Source: Echinicola shivajiensis (GTDB taxonomy: Bacteria; Bacteroidota; Bacteroidia; Cytophagales; Cyclobacteriaceae). Taken from it: DNA of 64,000 bases. The notes under the pieces were generated by a model. The model had not been told where the DNA came from and did no database searches. It saw only the letters and a program-made list of their open reading frames with translations. Positions 15,971 through 26,218 of the stretch are shown here, piece by piece. A program made the position numbers and the translations under genes. Where the stretch lies: contig NZ_JAHHZM010000007.1 in assembly GCF_018642165.1 (NCBI RefSeq), positions 62,001 to 126,000 of the forward strand, given 5' to 3'. Each line of letters opens with the position of its first letter. Positions within the stretch are counted from its first letter, which is position 1.

Positions 15971-18900
15971 ATGAAAAATAAACCTTTACTGCTAATTCTG
16001 AAAATGACCAAATATACCCTATACGGTTTTTTGTTTCAGATGCTAATATTAAATGTGGTTCTGGCCCATAAGATTGAAGCCCAAAAAATCGACGAAGTTT
16101 ATGTGAGTATTTCATTCGAGGAGGAAAAACTCGTCAAGGTGCTCCAGGAGATTGAAATCCAGTCTGAATTTCATTTTACCATTCATGAGGGAGATTCCTA
16201 TTTAAAGAAGAAGATTTCCATTTCCTCTCCAAGAATATCCATTGAAGACGCGCTGAAGGATATCAGCAGGCAAACTGGATTATCCTTTCAACAGGTGAAT
16301 AATAATATTTCTATTCGATTAAGAGATGCAAAGGTTCCCCACTTTCCGAAAGAAGATGTCCTTTTTAAAGAGGTTAAAGGGAAGGTTACCGATGAAAATG
16401 GGGAGCCCATTCCTGGAGCAACAGTGCAGGTTCAGGGGACGACCAAAGGTACGGTGACGGATATAGATGGGAAATATAGTATTGATGTAGAAGAGGGAGC
16501 AGTGTTGATTTTTAGTTTTATTGGCTATGAACAGCAGGTTTTAGCAGTAGGGAATCAAACTGTCCTTAATATCTCATTATCTCCAGATCTGAAATCTTTG
16601 GATGAGGTGGTGGTGGTTGGATATGGCACCCAGAAAAAAGTCAATGTGATTGGATCTGTTTCTCAAATTTCCTCTGAAAGCATAGAAAACCGACCAGTGC
16701 CAAATGCAACCCAAGCTCTCGCCGGACAAATGCCTGGTGTTACTGTAATTCAACGTTCTGGTCGTCCTGGACAAAGTAGTGGATCCATCCGTGTAAGAGG
16801 GGTAGGGTCTTTTGGAGCAAGTCCCAATGCCTTGGTCATCATTGATGGTATCCCGGGTACTTTGGATGATATAAACCCTAATGATATCAAGTCAGTATCG
16901 GTACTAAAAGATGCTTCCTCTGCAGCAATATATGGTGCAAGGGCGGCAAATGGAGTTATTTTGGTCACTACTAAAAGTGGTAGCGAAAGCAAGCTGACAG
17001 TAAGTTATAATGGCTATGTGGGATTCAATGAAGCAACAGAATTACCTGATTTGGCCAACTCTTGGGAATTTGCAGAGCTTTATAATATTGCTTCAGGAAG
17101 CAACAGTTATACTGAAGAAGATATTGAAAAATACAAGAATCAGTCAGATCCTGATAATTACCCAAACACCCGTTTTTTGGATGAACTTTTTTCCAGAAAA
17201 GGAGTACAGACGGGGCACACTATCAACCTAAATGGTGGAGGGGATGTTCATAAATACTTTCTTTCTGCAGGATACCTTGGTCAGCAAGGGATCATTGAAC
17301 GAAATAATTATAAACGTTATAATATTCGTTTGAACTTGGAAAGTGATCTCGGCAAGAACCTCACCATGACTACAAGGTTGTTTGGTGCCATTGAAGAGCG
17401 GAATGAACCTCAGGCCACAGCCAATAAAGGGGGAGAACTTTCCGATCAGTTGATCCAAAATGCTTTGCGTTACCCCGCCGTTTATTTGGGGCAAGCCTCC
17501 AATGGTGATTTTGGCATTGGTCCGGAAAGCGGCGGTACACCAATTTCTTGGCTGCAATCTGCCTCTTACCTGAAAAATCCAGAGTCCAGAATGGGAGCAA
17601 ATGTCAGATTGGCGTGGACACCGGTTAAAGGGCTGGTTTTAACAGGAATAGGAGGTTACAATTTCACGCTGCTAGAGCAGCGCTCTTACCTAGCATCCCA
17701 GCGTCTCAACGATGATGTATATCTTTCCCAATCCTATTTGAACCAATACAGCAATAAGCAAGTATATAAAACTACCCAACTATTAGCCGAGTACACCAAG
17801 GAGATAAATAATAATACCTTGGACTTTTTGGTAGGCTACTCTTTTGAAAACCAAATCCTTAATTACTTTAATGGTTATCGACAGGATTTTCCGAGCAATG
17901 ATTATACAGTGCTAGGAATGGGAGGAGCGGATAATCAGCTTTCAGGCGGATATGATGATGAGTGGGCGATTCAGTCCCTGTTTTCTAGGTTAAAATATAA
18001 CCACGATGAAAAGTACTTGTTTGAGGCTACTGTCCGGTATGATGGTTCTTCCAGGTTTCCTGAAAGTAACAAGTATGCACTCTTTCCTTCAATGGCATTG
18101 GGATGGAGAATATCAGAAGAGGACTTTTTCCAGAACGTAAATTGGGTGTCTGATCTTAAAGTTAAGGCCTCATGGGGTATGTTAGGGAATCAGAATATTG
18201 GGAATTATCCTTATCAAAGAGTGCTGCAGTCAGGACGAAATTACCCAATCGGTGGTGGCATTGCAACTGGCGCAGCTTATTCTACTTATAAAGATGCTGA
18301 CATCAAATGGGAATCCACCACGACCACAGATGTGGGTTTTGAAGCAGGCTTTTTTGAGGGCAAACTTACCTTTAATGCCACCTATTTTAACAGGGCTACT
18401 ACGGATATTCTGTTCCAGCCTTCTGCAAGTGTTTCCTCCGTATTGGGCGTTAGCATGAGTGAAACCAATACTGGTGAAGCCAAAAACTCAGGTTTTGAAT
18501 TTGATTTGGGATACAGAAATAGAAGTGGAGATTTTGAATATTCCTTTGCTGGAAATTTTTCCTTGATCAATAACGAAGTGGTCACCCTTGGACTGGGTAA
18601 TGTTGAGCAGCCAAATGGTTTCGTGGGTAATGGTTCCAACTTGTTTATTGGCTATCCCATGGAGATGTACTATGGTTATCAATCAGACGGAGTATTTCTT
18701 GATCAAGAAGATATAGGTGAGTGGCCAAATCAGACTGCTGTCAACCCTAATCCTCAGGCTGGAGATATTAGGTATAAGGATATCAGCGGACCGGATGGAG
18801 TGCCGGATGGTAAGGTAGACCCTACTTATGATCGTACTTATCTAGGAAGTCGTATTCCCAAATATACTTTTGGTTTCAATTTCGGTCTAAACTACAAAAG

Positions 18901-19342
18901 CTTTGACTTTTCAGTCTTGATGCAAGGCGCAGCTGGTGTCAATGGTCTTTTGAACAACTATGCAGGATGGGCATTTTTCAACTTGGGTAATATCCAGAGA
19001 TGGCAGATGGAAGGAAGGTTTGACCCTGATAATCCAGAGCGTTATCCTGACTATCCTCGCTTGGAAGTGATTACAAATAGTGGTACACCAAATACCGTAT
19101 TATCGGACTTCTGGGTGATGAACGCCTCTTACCTAAGGGTAAAAAACCTTCAGCTTGGGTATACCCTTCCGCAGGCAGCTGTAGAAAGAATAGGGCTTCA
19201 AAAAGCGCGACTTTATTTGAGTGGAGAGAACCTGCTTTCCTTCAACTCCTACAGACAAGGATGGGATCCTGAAATCAATACCGCTGGCGCATATTATCCC
19301 ATCTTGGCAACATATACTTTAGGTGTAAACATTAAATTCTAA
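15971..19342 (+). CDS. SusC-type TonB-dependent outer-membrane transporter
   Basis: A 1123-residue SusC/RagA-family transporter. After an N-terminal hydrophobic segment (about 15-40) comes an STN signalling domain (about 48-115, HFTIHEGDSYLKKKISIS), a carboxypeptidase-like regulatory domain (about 135-210, GKVTDENGEPIPGATVQVQG), and the plug with DEVVVVGYGTQKK and GSIRVRGVGSFGASPNALVIIDG. A 22-strand barrel ends in YTLGVNIKF. The STN domain links it to the FecR/sigma pair just upstream (ligand-driven transcription). It imports large oligosaccharides or other ligands together with the SusD gene 4 bp downstream. The ATG sits in AAAATTATGAAAAA, the same context found before the second susC. Confidence 0.95.
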   Translation: MKNKPLLLILKMTKYTLYGFLFQMLILNVVLAHKIEAQKIDEVYVSISFEEEKLVKVLQEIEIQSEFHFTIHEGDSYLKKKISISSPRISIEDALKDISRQTGLSFQQVNNNISIRLRDAKVPHFPKEDVLFKEVKGKVTDENGEPIPGATVQVQGTTKGTVTDIDGKYSIDVEEGAVLIFSFIGYEQQVLAVGNQTVLNISLSPDLKSLDEVVVVGYGTQKKVNVIGSVSQISSESIENRPVPNATQALAGQMPGVTVIQRSGRPGQSSGSIRVRGVGSFGASPNALVIIDGIPGTLDDINPNDIKSVSVLKDASSAAIYGARAANGVILVTTKSGSESKLTVSYNGYVGFNEATELPDLANSWEFAELYNIASGSNSYTEEDIEKYKNQSDPDNYPNTRFLDELFSRKGVQTGHTINLNGGGDVHKYFLSAGYLGQQGIIERNNYKRYNIRLNLESDLGKNLTMTTRLFGAIEERNEPQATANKGGELSDQLIQNALRYPAVYLGQASNGDFGIGPESGGTPISWLQSASYLKNPESRMGANVRLAWTPVKGLVLTGIGGYNFTLLEQRSYLASQRLNDDVYLSQSYLNQYSNKQVYKTTQLLAEYTKEINNNTLDFLVGYSFENQILNYFNGYRQDFPSNDYTVLGMGGADNQLSGGYDDEWAIQSLFSRLKYNHDEKYLFEATVRYDGSSRFPESNKYALFPSMALGWRISEEDFFQNVNWVSDLKVKASWGMLGNQNIGNYPYQRVLQSGRNYPIGGGIATGAAYSTYKDADIKWESTTTTDVGFEAGFFEGKLTFNATYFNRATTDILFQPSASVSSVLGVSMSETNTGEAKNSGFEFDLGYRNRSGDFEYSFAGNFSLINNEVVTLGLGNVEQPNGFVGNGSNLFIGYPMEMYYGYQSDGVFLDQEDIGEWPNQTAVNPNPQAGDIRYKDISGPDGVPDGKVDPTYDRTYLGSRIPKYTFGFNFGLNYKSFDFSVLMQGAAGVNGLLNNYAGWAFFNLGNIQRWQMEGRFDPDNPERYPDYPRLEVITNSGTPNTVLSDFWVMNASYLRVKNLQLGYTLPQAAVERIGLQKARLYLSGENLLSFNSYRQGWDPEINTAGAYYPILATYTLGVNIKF

Positions 19343-19346
19343 GACT

Positions 19347-21017
19347 ATGGCATTTCCCAAAATAATACATACTAAAACAAAAAGTATTTTCAAGTCACAG
19401 ATGATTTTGAGCCTAGCTATGCTCTTAATGTTTTCCTGTGAAGACAAACTTTCACAATACCCTTCCAATGCATTTGCCCAGGAAAATTTTTGGAGAACCG
19501 AATCGGACGCATTGATTGCACTGACAGGAATGTACCGTGGTGCCATTGAATTTGGAACACAGGTTGTGCCAAGCGATTGGTGGACCTATTGTGGAATAGT
19601 ATTTTTGGAATTGGCAACAGATAATGGCTATGATCGTCGTGGGGATAACTCTACAATTAACCGCCTGACCAATGGTACACTTCTTCCAAATAATAATGTA
19701 ATTAATGGCTATTGGCAGGGGTCTTACAAAAGAATAGCAATCTGTAATGATTTCTTGGAAAATATAGAGTCTGTAAACATGTCAACGGAAAAAATCCAAA
19801 GAATGGCTGCGGAGGCCAGGTTTTTACGGGCTACTCAATATTTCTATATGTCTCAGTTTTGGGGATCGGTGCCTTTGGTTACTGAGACCCTTACTCCAGA
19901 AGAGGCCAATAATGTGGTGAAAGCGGAGAAGTCTGTTATAGTACAATTTGTGATAGATGAGCTTACTGCTGCTGCTCAGGACCTACCTGCTTATGGGGAG
20001 CTTCAGGCATCAGAAACAGGAAGAGCCAGTAAGCAGGCCGCCTTGGCATTTTTGGGTAGAATATACCTTAGTGAAAAGAGGTTTACAGAAGCTGCTGCAG
20101 CTTATAAGCAAATCATTGATTTGGGAGATAATGAAATTGATCCGGATTACCAATCCTTGTTTAATCCCAATGGGGAAAATAGCTCAGAAAATATCTTCAG
20201 CTCCCAATTTGCTCCAGGACAGGCACCGAATGCTTTGCCACAACATACCTATCCGGCCATTTCCGGCGGTTGGCATTTTGTGAATCCTTTGGGCAGCCTG
20301 ACTGATGCTTATGGGTTTGATGATGGAAGCCCTCTTTCCTATGACGACCCTAGGTTCAATTATGATGATATGGGTGAGAACAGGGATCCTCGGTTCAGGT
20401 ATAACTTCCTTTGGAACAACAGTACCTTTGGGTCAAATGTCTATAACTGTCACCCAGATGCCACCAGTTCAGTGGATCAGCTGACTTACTCAAAGCAAGC
20501 CACCAGAAGTGGCTACGGCCTTAGGAAGTTTTTTGATGAGTCTTTTTCAGGTAACTTAAGAAATGATTATGGGGGGAATATTCCAATTATCCGCTATGCA
20601 GAAGTGCTGCTGAGTTACCTTGAAGCTGAGTTGGAAGCAGGCAATCCGATTACCCAAGATCTGCTCGACCTGACGATCAACGCAGTTCGTGGACGGGCAT
20701 CAGTGGGACTTCCTCCGATTCAAGAAACCAATGCTGACGCTTTGCGTCCTATACTGAGAAATGAAAGAAGAATAGAATTGGCCTTCGAAGGTGTCAGACT
20801 TTGGGATATTTTTAGGTGGGAAATCGGAGAAGAAGTGTTGGTGGGTGATTTTTGGGGAGCTCCTTTTCCTGATTCAGAGAAATATGCCACTACCTCCAAA
20901 AAACTTGATCCGGATTTTAGGTGGTTTGTGACTTCGAAAAACTTTAGGCCAGGGGTGGATGATCAATGGCCCATTCCAGAGTCTGAGGTAAATATCAATC
21001 CAAACCTTGGACAATAA
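19347..21017 (+). CDS. SusD-like outer-membrane lipoprotein
   Basis: A 556-residue SusD/RagB-family glycan-binding lipoprotein forming the lid of the SusC transporter. The lipobox is MLLMFSC (Cys near residue 31). Tetratricopeptide-like helices are evident in AEARFLRATQYFYMSQFWGSVPLV, and the C-terminal half has NERRIELAFEGVRLWDIFRW, hallmarks of the family. The start is 4 bp after the susC stop, so the pair is translationally coupled. Ligand specificity cannot be read from the sequence. Confidence 0.95.
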   Translation: MAFPKIIHTKTKSIFKSQMILSLAMLLMFSCEDKLSQYPSNAFAQENFWRTESDALIALTGMYRGAIEFGTQVVPSDWWTYCGIVFLELATDNGYDRRGDNSTINRLTNGTLLPNNNVINGYWQGSYKRIAICNDFLENIESVNMSTEKIQRMAAEARFLRATQYFYMSQFWGSVPLVTETLTPEEANNVVKAEKSVIVQFVIDELTAAAQDLPAYGELQASETGRASKQAALAFLGRIYLSEKRFTEAAAAYKQIIDLGDNEIDPDYQSLFNPNGENSSENIFSSQFAPGQAPNALPQHTYPAISGGWHFVNPLGSLTDAYGFDDGSPLSYDDPRFNYDDMGENRDPRFRYNFLWNNSTFGSNVYNCHPDATSSVDQLTYSKQATRSGYGLRKFFDESFSGNLRNDYGGNIPIIRYAEVLLSYLEAELEAGNPITQDLLDLTINAVRGRASVGLPPIQETNADALRPILRNERRIELAFEGVRLWDIFRWEIGEEVLVGDFWGAPFPDSEKYATTSKKLDPDFRWFVTSKNFRPGVDDQWPIPESEVNINPNLGQ

Positions 21018-21049
21018 GTAGAATTTGGTCATTTAATAATTTTTGAAAT

Positions 21050-23671
21050 ATGAAAAGAAGACATGCTGTTAAAGCCATTGCCTTAAGTTCTGTTGTTCCA
21101 CATGTTTTGCTAGGAGGAACACCTTTAAAAAAAGGGAAGGTGATTCCTTTAACACTAACAAATAATAAAAGCTATGAAAGTCCTTGGCATCTTTGGCCAG
21201 ACATGAAGTGGGTTGGTCCGGAGTTTTGGGGAAATAGGCTACAAGATTGGGAAATCAGACAAGGCAAAGCCACCTGTGTGGTCCGAGGTAATAACAGGAC
21301 GCTATATACATTGTCCCATGAATTAGGCGATCAAACGGGCGGTTTTGAGTTCAATGTTACCTTGGATTGGTGGGCAGAAAACTCAAGTTCAGATGTCTAT
21401 GCCGGTTTTCATGTAGGGGCGAAGGGAAAATTTGATGACTATCGATCGGCTGCGGTGTTTGGCCAAGGGCTTGATGCCGGTATCACAGGAGACGGGAAGT
21501 TGTTTATTGGAGATAGTGAGGGTACTGAAAGTATACCTTTGAACCAAAGTCTGAGCTTGAAGTTAGAGGCTGAGCCAAAAGCAGGGCTTTATAATTTGAA
21601 ATTGACAGCCCTTTCTGAAAGCGGAGATACTTTAGCAGTGCATCAGGTTGAGGGGATTGCTTCGGCGGCTGTTTCAGGAGCTTTGGCTTTGGTGTCTCAT
21701 TTTCCTGGTGACTCCAAACAAGGGAGTGATCAGCCTTCTGTGGCCTTTTCTCATTGGAAATTAAATGGAGCAAAAGTATTGCAGTTTGAAGATCGGGAAT
21801 TTGGGCCGATTTGCTTTGGGCAGTACACCTTGCATGAAAATACGCTTAAGTTGAATGCCCAGCTGGCTCCGATTGAGGCCATAGCAGGTCATAAGATATC
21901 CTTGAAAACTAAAACCAATGGAAAGTGGGAAACTATACAGGAAAGTACGGTGGATCTCATGGGAAGGGTGGCACAGTTTAGAATAGAAAATTGGAAACAA
22001 ACTGATGCTGTCCCTTATCAGGTTCATTTGGAATTGCCTCTTTTGGAGCAAGTGAAAACTTATACTTATGAGGGAACTATTGCCAAAGAACCTACAGCGA
22101 TGTCTCAGGTGAAAATGGCTGTATTTAGCTGTAATGCAGATTATGGCTTTCCAGATGGGGAAGTCAGTGAGCATGTGGCCAAACATCAGCCAGACTTAGC
22201 GGTGTTTTTAGGGGATCAGTTTTATGAAAGTACGGGAGGTTTTGGAATACAAACCTCTCCCATAGAAAAAGCCTCGTTGGACTATCTCCGTAAATGGTAC
22301 ATGTTTGGTTGGTCCTACCGCGAAATATTCCGTCATATTCCCAGTGCATTTATTCCAGATGACCATGATGTTTATCATGGAAATGTGTGGGGCGAAGGAG
22401 GTAAGCATGCTCCATCGGATGAAGGTTGGGGCTATGTCGCCCAAGATCAAGGGGGGTATAAAATGCCTCCGGAGTGGGTGAATATGGTTCAGAAGACGCA
22501 AACAGGACACTTACCGGATCCCTATGATCCAAGTCCTGTCAAACAAGGGATTGGTACCTATTATACAGATTGGATTTATGGTGGAGTCAGTTTTGCGATT
22601 TTGGAGGATAGAAAGTTCAAGACTGCCCCAAAAAATGTACTCCCTGAAGAAGCAAAAGTCACCAATGGTTTTATCCAAAACCGGGATTTCGATATCAAAA
22701 AACACTATGATATCGAAGCCCAGCTGCTGGGAGATAGACAATTGGAATTTCTTGAAAGTTGGACGGTAAATTGGCCCAAGTCAGTACAGATGAAGGCGGT
22801 TTTGTCCCAAACCAACTTTTGTACGGTTGCCACTTTGCCTGAAGGAAGTATTATTGATAGTATTGTCCCAAAACTGCCTATTCCAGCGCCTGGGGAGTAT
22901 GTCTCAGGAGATGCACCGACATCGGATATGGATTCCAATGGCTGGCCTCAAAAAGGTAGGGATGAAGCATTGAAAATTATCAGGAAGTCCTTTGCCTTAC
23001 ATATTGCGGGTGACCAGCATTTGGCCAGTGTGGTTCATTATGGGGTGGATGAATTCGGAGATTCAGGATATGCGTTTGCAGGACCTGCCCTCAATAATCT
23101 TTTCCCCAGGAGATGGTGGCCCCAATTGAGCGATGAGCATCAACCGCTGCCAGGAAAATCCAAAAATACAGGTAACTTTCATGATGGCTTTGGGAATAAG
23201 ATGACCATACATGCCGTAGCCAACCCCTCCCAAAGCGGGAGAGAACCTGCGCTCATTTATGATCGGGCAACAGGATATGGCATAGTGACCTTTGACAAAT
23301 CCGCCAGAAATATGAAGTTGGAATGTTGGCCTAGGTATGTGGATCCCGAAAAGAATCCTGATGGGCAATATGAAGGATGGCCAGTTACGGTTTCCCAAGA
23401 TGATAATTACGCCAGAAAGGCTGTTGGGTATCTTCCATTATTGAAAATAGAAGGCAAGCCAGACCCGGTTTTGAAGCTAGTAAATGAAAGCTCCGGTCAG
23501 ACAGAGTACTGTTTGCGAATAAGGGGGAATATTTTTAGACCTAAAGTGTTCGAAAAAGGAAAATATACTGTGATCTTAGAAGAAGTAGGATCCGGGAAGT
23601 TGGAAATATTAAAAGGCTTAGAGGTTACAGAAAATGAAAAATCATTTAGAGAGGTTTCATTAAAAGGATAA
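21050..23671 (+). CDS. PhoD-like metallophosphatase with N-terminal jelly-roll domain
   Basis: An 873-residue exported protein (KRRHAVKAIALSS, a Tat-like start). Residues about 45-240 resemble a concanavalin-type jelly roll. Residues about 345-760 form a PhoD-like metallophosphatase core with metal-site motifs SCNADYGFPDG, PDLAVFLGDQFYE, IPDDHDVYHGNVWGEGG and FALHIAGDQHLASVVHYG. PhoD enzymes hydrolyse phosphodiesters or phosphomonoesters using Fe/Ca. The gene lies 32 bp after susD and is followed by a terminator, so it closes the sigma-FecR-SusCD operon. This suggests that the imported ligand is phosphorylated, or that the enzyme is a repurposed hydrolase; both are inference. Confidence 0.85.
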   Translation: MKRRHAVKAIALSSVVPHVLLGGTPLKKGKVIPLTLTNNKSYESPWHLWPDMKWVGPEFWGNRLQDWEIRQGKATCVVRGNNRTLYTLSHELGDQTGGFEFNVTLDWWAENSSSDVYAGFHVGAKGKFDDYRSAAVFGQGLDAGITGDGKLFIGDSEGTESIPLNQSLSLKLEAEPKAGLYNLKLTALSESGDTLAVHQVEGIASAAVSGALALVSHFPGDSKQGSDQPSVAFSHWKLNGAKVLQFEDREFGPICFGQYTLHENTLKLNAQLAPIEAIAGHKISLKTKTNGKWETIQESTVDLMGRVAQFRIENWKQTDAVPYQVHLELPLLEQVKTYTYEGTIAKEPTAMSQVKMAVFSCNADYGFPDGEVSEHVAKHQPDLAVFLGDQFYESTGGFGIQTSPIEKASLDYLRKWYMFGWSYREIFRHIPSAFIPDDHDVYHGNVWGEGGKHAPSDEGWGYVAQDQGGYKMPPEWVNMVQKTQTGHLPDPYDPSPVKQGIGTYYTDWIYGGVSFAILEDRKFKTAPKNVLPEEAKVTNGFIQNRDFDIKKHYDIEAQLLGDRQLEFLESWTVNWPKSVQMKAVLSQTNFCTVATLPEGSIIDSIVPKLPIPAPGEYVSGDAPTSDMDSNGWPQKGRDEALKIIRKSFALHIAGDQHLASVVHYGVDEFGDSGYAFAGPALNNLFPRRWWPQLSDEHQPLPGKSKNTGNFHDGFGNKMTIHAVANPSQSGREPALIYDRATGYGIVTFDKSARNMKLECWPRYVDPEKNPDGQYEGWPVTVSQDDNYARKAVGYLPLLKIEGKPDPVLKLVNESSGQTEYCLRIRGNIFRPKVFEKGKYTVILEEVGSGKLEILKGLEVTENEKSFREVSLKG

Positions 23672-23692
23672 GATTCGAATATTCACTTTTAT

Positions 23693-23733
23693 AAAAAGCG
23701 ACAGGTAGATTTTCAACTTGTTGCTTTTTTTTT
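23693..23733 (+). terminator. intrinsic terminator of the first SusCD operon
   Basis: AAAAAGCGACAGG pairs with CTTGTTGCTTTTT (two G-U pairs) and is followed by a nine-T run. It lies 22 bp after the phosphatase stop. Confidence 0.75.
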
Positions 23734-23910
23734 GCAGTATTTGTAGCGTTCCATTTTGTACATAGTGTTAGCTAAGTTTCAGGTATTATGGATTTGGTAA
23801 AACAGAACTGATTTTTTAGTCCCAAGTTAAATTAAATTCACTGTTTCAAGATGAAACCTAATTCAGAATATTCACAATGATCTTGGTCTGGAATGGAAGT
23901 TAACACTATC

Positions 23911-23938
23911 TTGAAATGAGCTTTGAGCTCTACTTTTG
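23911..23938 (+). promoter_or_regulatory. candidate Bacteroidota promoter of the GH127-type gene
   Basis: TACTTTTG (23931-23938) matches the -7 consensus TAnnTTTG, and TTG (23911-23913) lies 20 bp upstream as a possible -33 element, slightly closer than ideal. It would give a leader of about 40 nt before ATG 23984. Confidence 0.4.
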
Positions 23939-23983
23939 TGATTTTAATTAACTATTTCAAACCTAATTTATACCTAATCAATA

Positions 23984-26104
23984 ATGAATAATATTTTGAG
24001 TGAGCGTATTTTGGCTTTTTGCCTGCTCATATTCGCTGTTTCGACCCTAGCCCAAGGCCAGCAATACGCGAAGAAAGTAAGCAAATCCCATTATTTACAA
24101 AATAGCAGGCCCTTGCTAGAGAAGCCTTATTTAGAATTACCATTGGGTAATATCCAGCCAAAAGGTTGGATCAAAGATCAACTTTTGAGGATGAAAACAG
24201 GGCTTACTGGTAATCTAGATGAAATCTATCCAGAAGTGATGGGGCCAAGAAATGGATGGCTAGGGGGAGATGGTGATGGTTGGGAAAGAGGACCCTATTG
24301 GATTGATGGACTTCTGCCATTGGCGTATCTTTTGGATGACGAGGAATTAAAAGCTAAAGTACAGCCATGGATAGAATGGACTTTGAAAAACCAACAAGAA
24401 AATGGCTATTTGGGGCCAATCCCTTTTGAATCTGAACCTGCCTACGAGCCAGGCCTGCAGCGTGGAATGCGGAAAGATTGGTGGCCAAAAATGGTGATGT
24501 TGAAGATCTTGCAACAATACTATAATGCTACGGGTGATCAGCGGGTTATTTCTGCTTTAACAAAGTATTTCAAATATCAGTTGGAAGAACTTCCAAACAC
24601 CCCTTTGGATAAATGGACTTTTTGGGCCAATAGACGTGGTGGTGATAATTTGCAAGTGGTCTATTGGTTGTATAATATCACTGGAGATAAGTTTTTATTG
24701 GATCTAGGAGAACTACTTACTGAGCAGACGTTTCCTTGGTCCCAAGTTTTCCTCAATGAAGAAAACCATACCGATCCGACCTCACCTTGGTATTTCTATC
24801 AAATGAAGCGGTATCCATTTGATCAGGAAGAAATATCATCATTGACTGTGTCAAAAATTGGAGGAATCCATACAGTGAATTTGGCCCAGGGCTTGAAGCA
24901 ACCCATTATTCAGTACCAATATGATAAGGATGTCAATCACCTCAAAGCCCTTAAGGAAGCCTTGGCCGACTTGAAAAAGTACCATGGGCAGCCACAGGGG
25001 ATGTATGGTGGAGATGAGCCTTTGCATGGGAATAAGCCTACCCAAGGAATTGAGTTTTGTTCGATTGCTGAGGGGATGTTTTCCCTGGAATCCATCTTAC
25101 AAATTACCGGGGACATGCAGTATGCCGATCAATTAGAGAAGATCGCTTATAATGCCTTGCCTACCCAAGCTTCGGATGATTTTATGAGTCGCCAGTATTT
25201 CCAAGCGGCCAATCAAGTGAAGTTAACCGATCAATTGCAGACATCATTTGAAACCAATCACCATAAGGGGACAGATTTTGTTTTTGGGACTTTGTCGGGG
25301 TATCCTTGCTGTACCTCCAATATGCATCAGGCCTGGCCTAAGTTTGTTCAAAATCTATGGTATGCCACCCATGATGGAGGGGTAGCGGCACTGTTGTATG
25401 CCCCAAGTGAGGTAGCGCTGAAAGTAGCCGATGATGTGGATTTAAAGGTCATTGAAGCAACAGGATATCCATTTAGAGATCAAGTTCATTTTAGCATGGA
25501 GCTGAGTGAATCAGCCTCTTTCCCTTTCCATTTAAGAATACCTGATTGGGCGAAAAGGCCAGTGATTACGATAAATGGAGAAGAATGGAAAGGAGATATC
25601 CATAATCAGTTGGCGATTATAGACCGCTCTTGGAAAAATGGGGATAAAGTGACTTTGACCTTGCCTATGGAACTGAAGCATTCCCAGTGGTACTCCTTCA
25701 GCGCAGCGATAGAAAGGGGGCCTTTGGTGTATTCCTTAAAGATAAAGGAAAAGCAAGTGTGCAAAAATCGAAATGATGGATATAGGGAATTTTACGAATA
25801 TATACCTGCCGAGGAATGGAAGTATGGTCTATTGGGAAGTGATTTGGCTGATCTTAACAAATTTGTGGAAGTGACAGAAAATAAATGGAACGGCGAATAT
25901 CCATGGAATCTTGAAAATAGTCCGATAAGTCTCAAAATGCGCGGAGTAAAAGCTGCAGATTGGACACTGGAAAATGATGCTCCTGAGTTGCCTGGTTTTT
26001 GGAGCAAGAGAGTGAGGGAAGAGGATATTGTGGATGAGATCACTCTGGTACCATATGGCTGTACGACTTTAAGAATTACAGAATTTCCTGTTTATGAAAA
26101 GTGA
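23984..26104 (+). CDS. GH127-like (DUF1680) glycoside hydrolase
   Basis: A 706-residue exported enzyme (signal peptide to about LAQGQ, residue 25) with an (alpha/alpha)6 barrel followed by beta-sandwich domains. The zinc-binding and nucleophile residues of the GH127 beta-L-arabinofuranosidase group are recognisable: Glu357-x-Cys359 in GIEFCSIAEG and Cys442-Cys443 in GYPCCTSNMHQAWPKF. In the characterised enzyme one of the paired Cys residues is the nucleophile. The substrate is likely L-arabinofuranose or a related furanose or uronic residue of a plant glycan, but DUF1680 members are diverse. The gene is a single transcription unit with its own candidate promoter and a bidirectional terminator. 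Confidence 0.85.
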   Translation: MNNILSERILAFCLLIFAVSTLAQGQQYAKKVSKSHYLQNSRPLLEKPYLELPLGNIQPKGWIKDQLLRMKTGLTGNLDEIYPEVMGPRNGWLGGDGDGWERGPYWIDGLLPLAYLLDDEELKAKVQPWIEWTLKNQQENGYLGPIPFESEPAYEPGLQRGMRKDWWPKMVMLKILQQYYNATGDQRVISALTKYFKYQLEELPNTPLDKWTFWANRRGGDNLQVVYWLYNITGDKFLLDLGELLTEQTFPWSQVFLNEENHTDPTSPWYFYQMKRYPFDQEEISSLTVSKIGGIHTVNLAQGLKQPIIQYQYDKDVNHLKALKEALADLKKYHGQPQGMYGGDEPLHGNKPTQGIEFCSIAEGMFSLESILQITGDMQYADQLEKIAYNALPTQASDDFMSRQYFQAANQVKLTDQLQTSFETNHHKGTDFVFGTLSGYPCCTSNMHQAWPKFVQNLWYATHDGGVAALLYAPSEVALKVADDVDLKVIEATGYPFRDQVHFSMELSESASFPFHLRIPDWAKRPVITINGEEWKGDIHNQLAIIDRSWKNGDKVTLTLPMELKHSQWYSFSAAIERGPLVYSLKIKEKQVCKNRNDGYREFYEYIPAEEWKYGLLGSDLADLNKFVEVTENKWNGEYPWNLENSPISLKMRGVKAADWTLENDAPELPGFWSKRVREEDIVDEITLVPYGCTTLRITEFPVYEK

Positions 26105-26128
26105 TGTTTTCATTACTGAAACATATTC

Positions 26129-26180
26129 CCCTTCCTTCTTTCTTTAATTTTCAAAAAAGAAGGAAGGGAGATGTTTTTTT
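26129..26180. terminator. bidirectional terminator between convergent genes
   Basis: CCCTTCCTTCTTT (26129-26141) and AAAGAAGGAAGGG (26156-26168) form a perfect 13-bp stem. T-rich sequence lies on both sides in the respective directions (T run to 26180 for the rightward gene). Confidence 0.8.
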
Positions 26181-26218
26181 CGGATGAAATAATGTAGCTA
26201 GTTTGTTGTAATTTGGGT

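Noticed and set aside
22208-22510. Leftward frame inside the PhoD-like gene
   Set aside because: Antisense shadow; the other strand carries the metal-site motifs.
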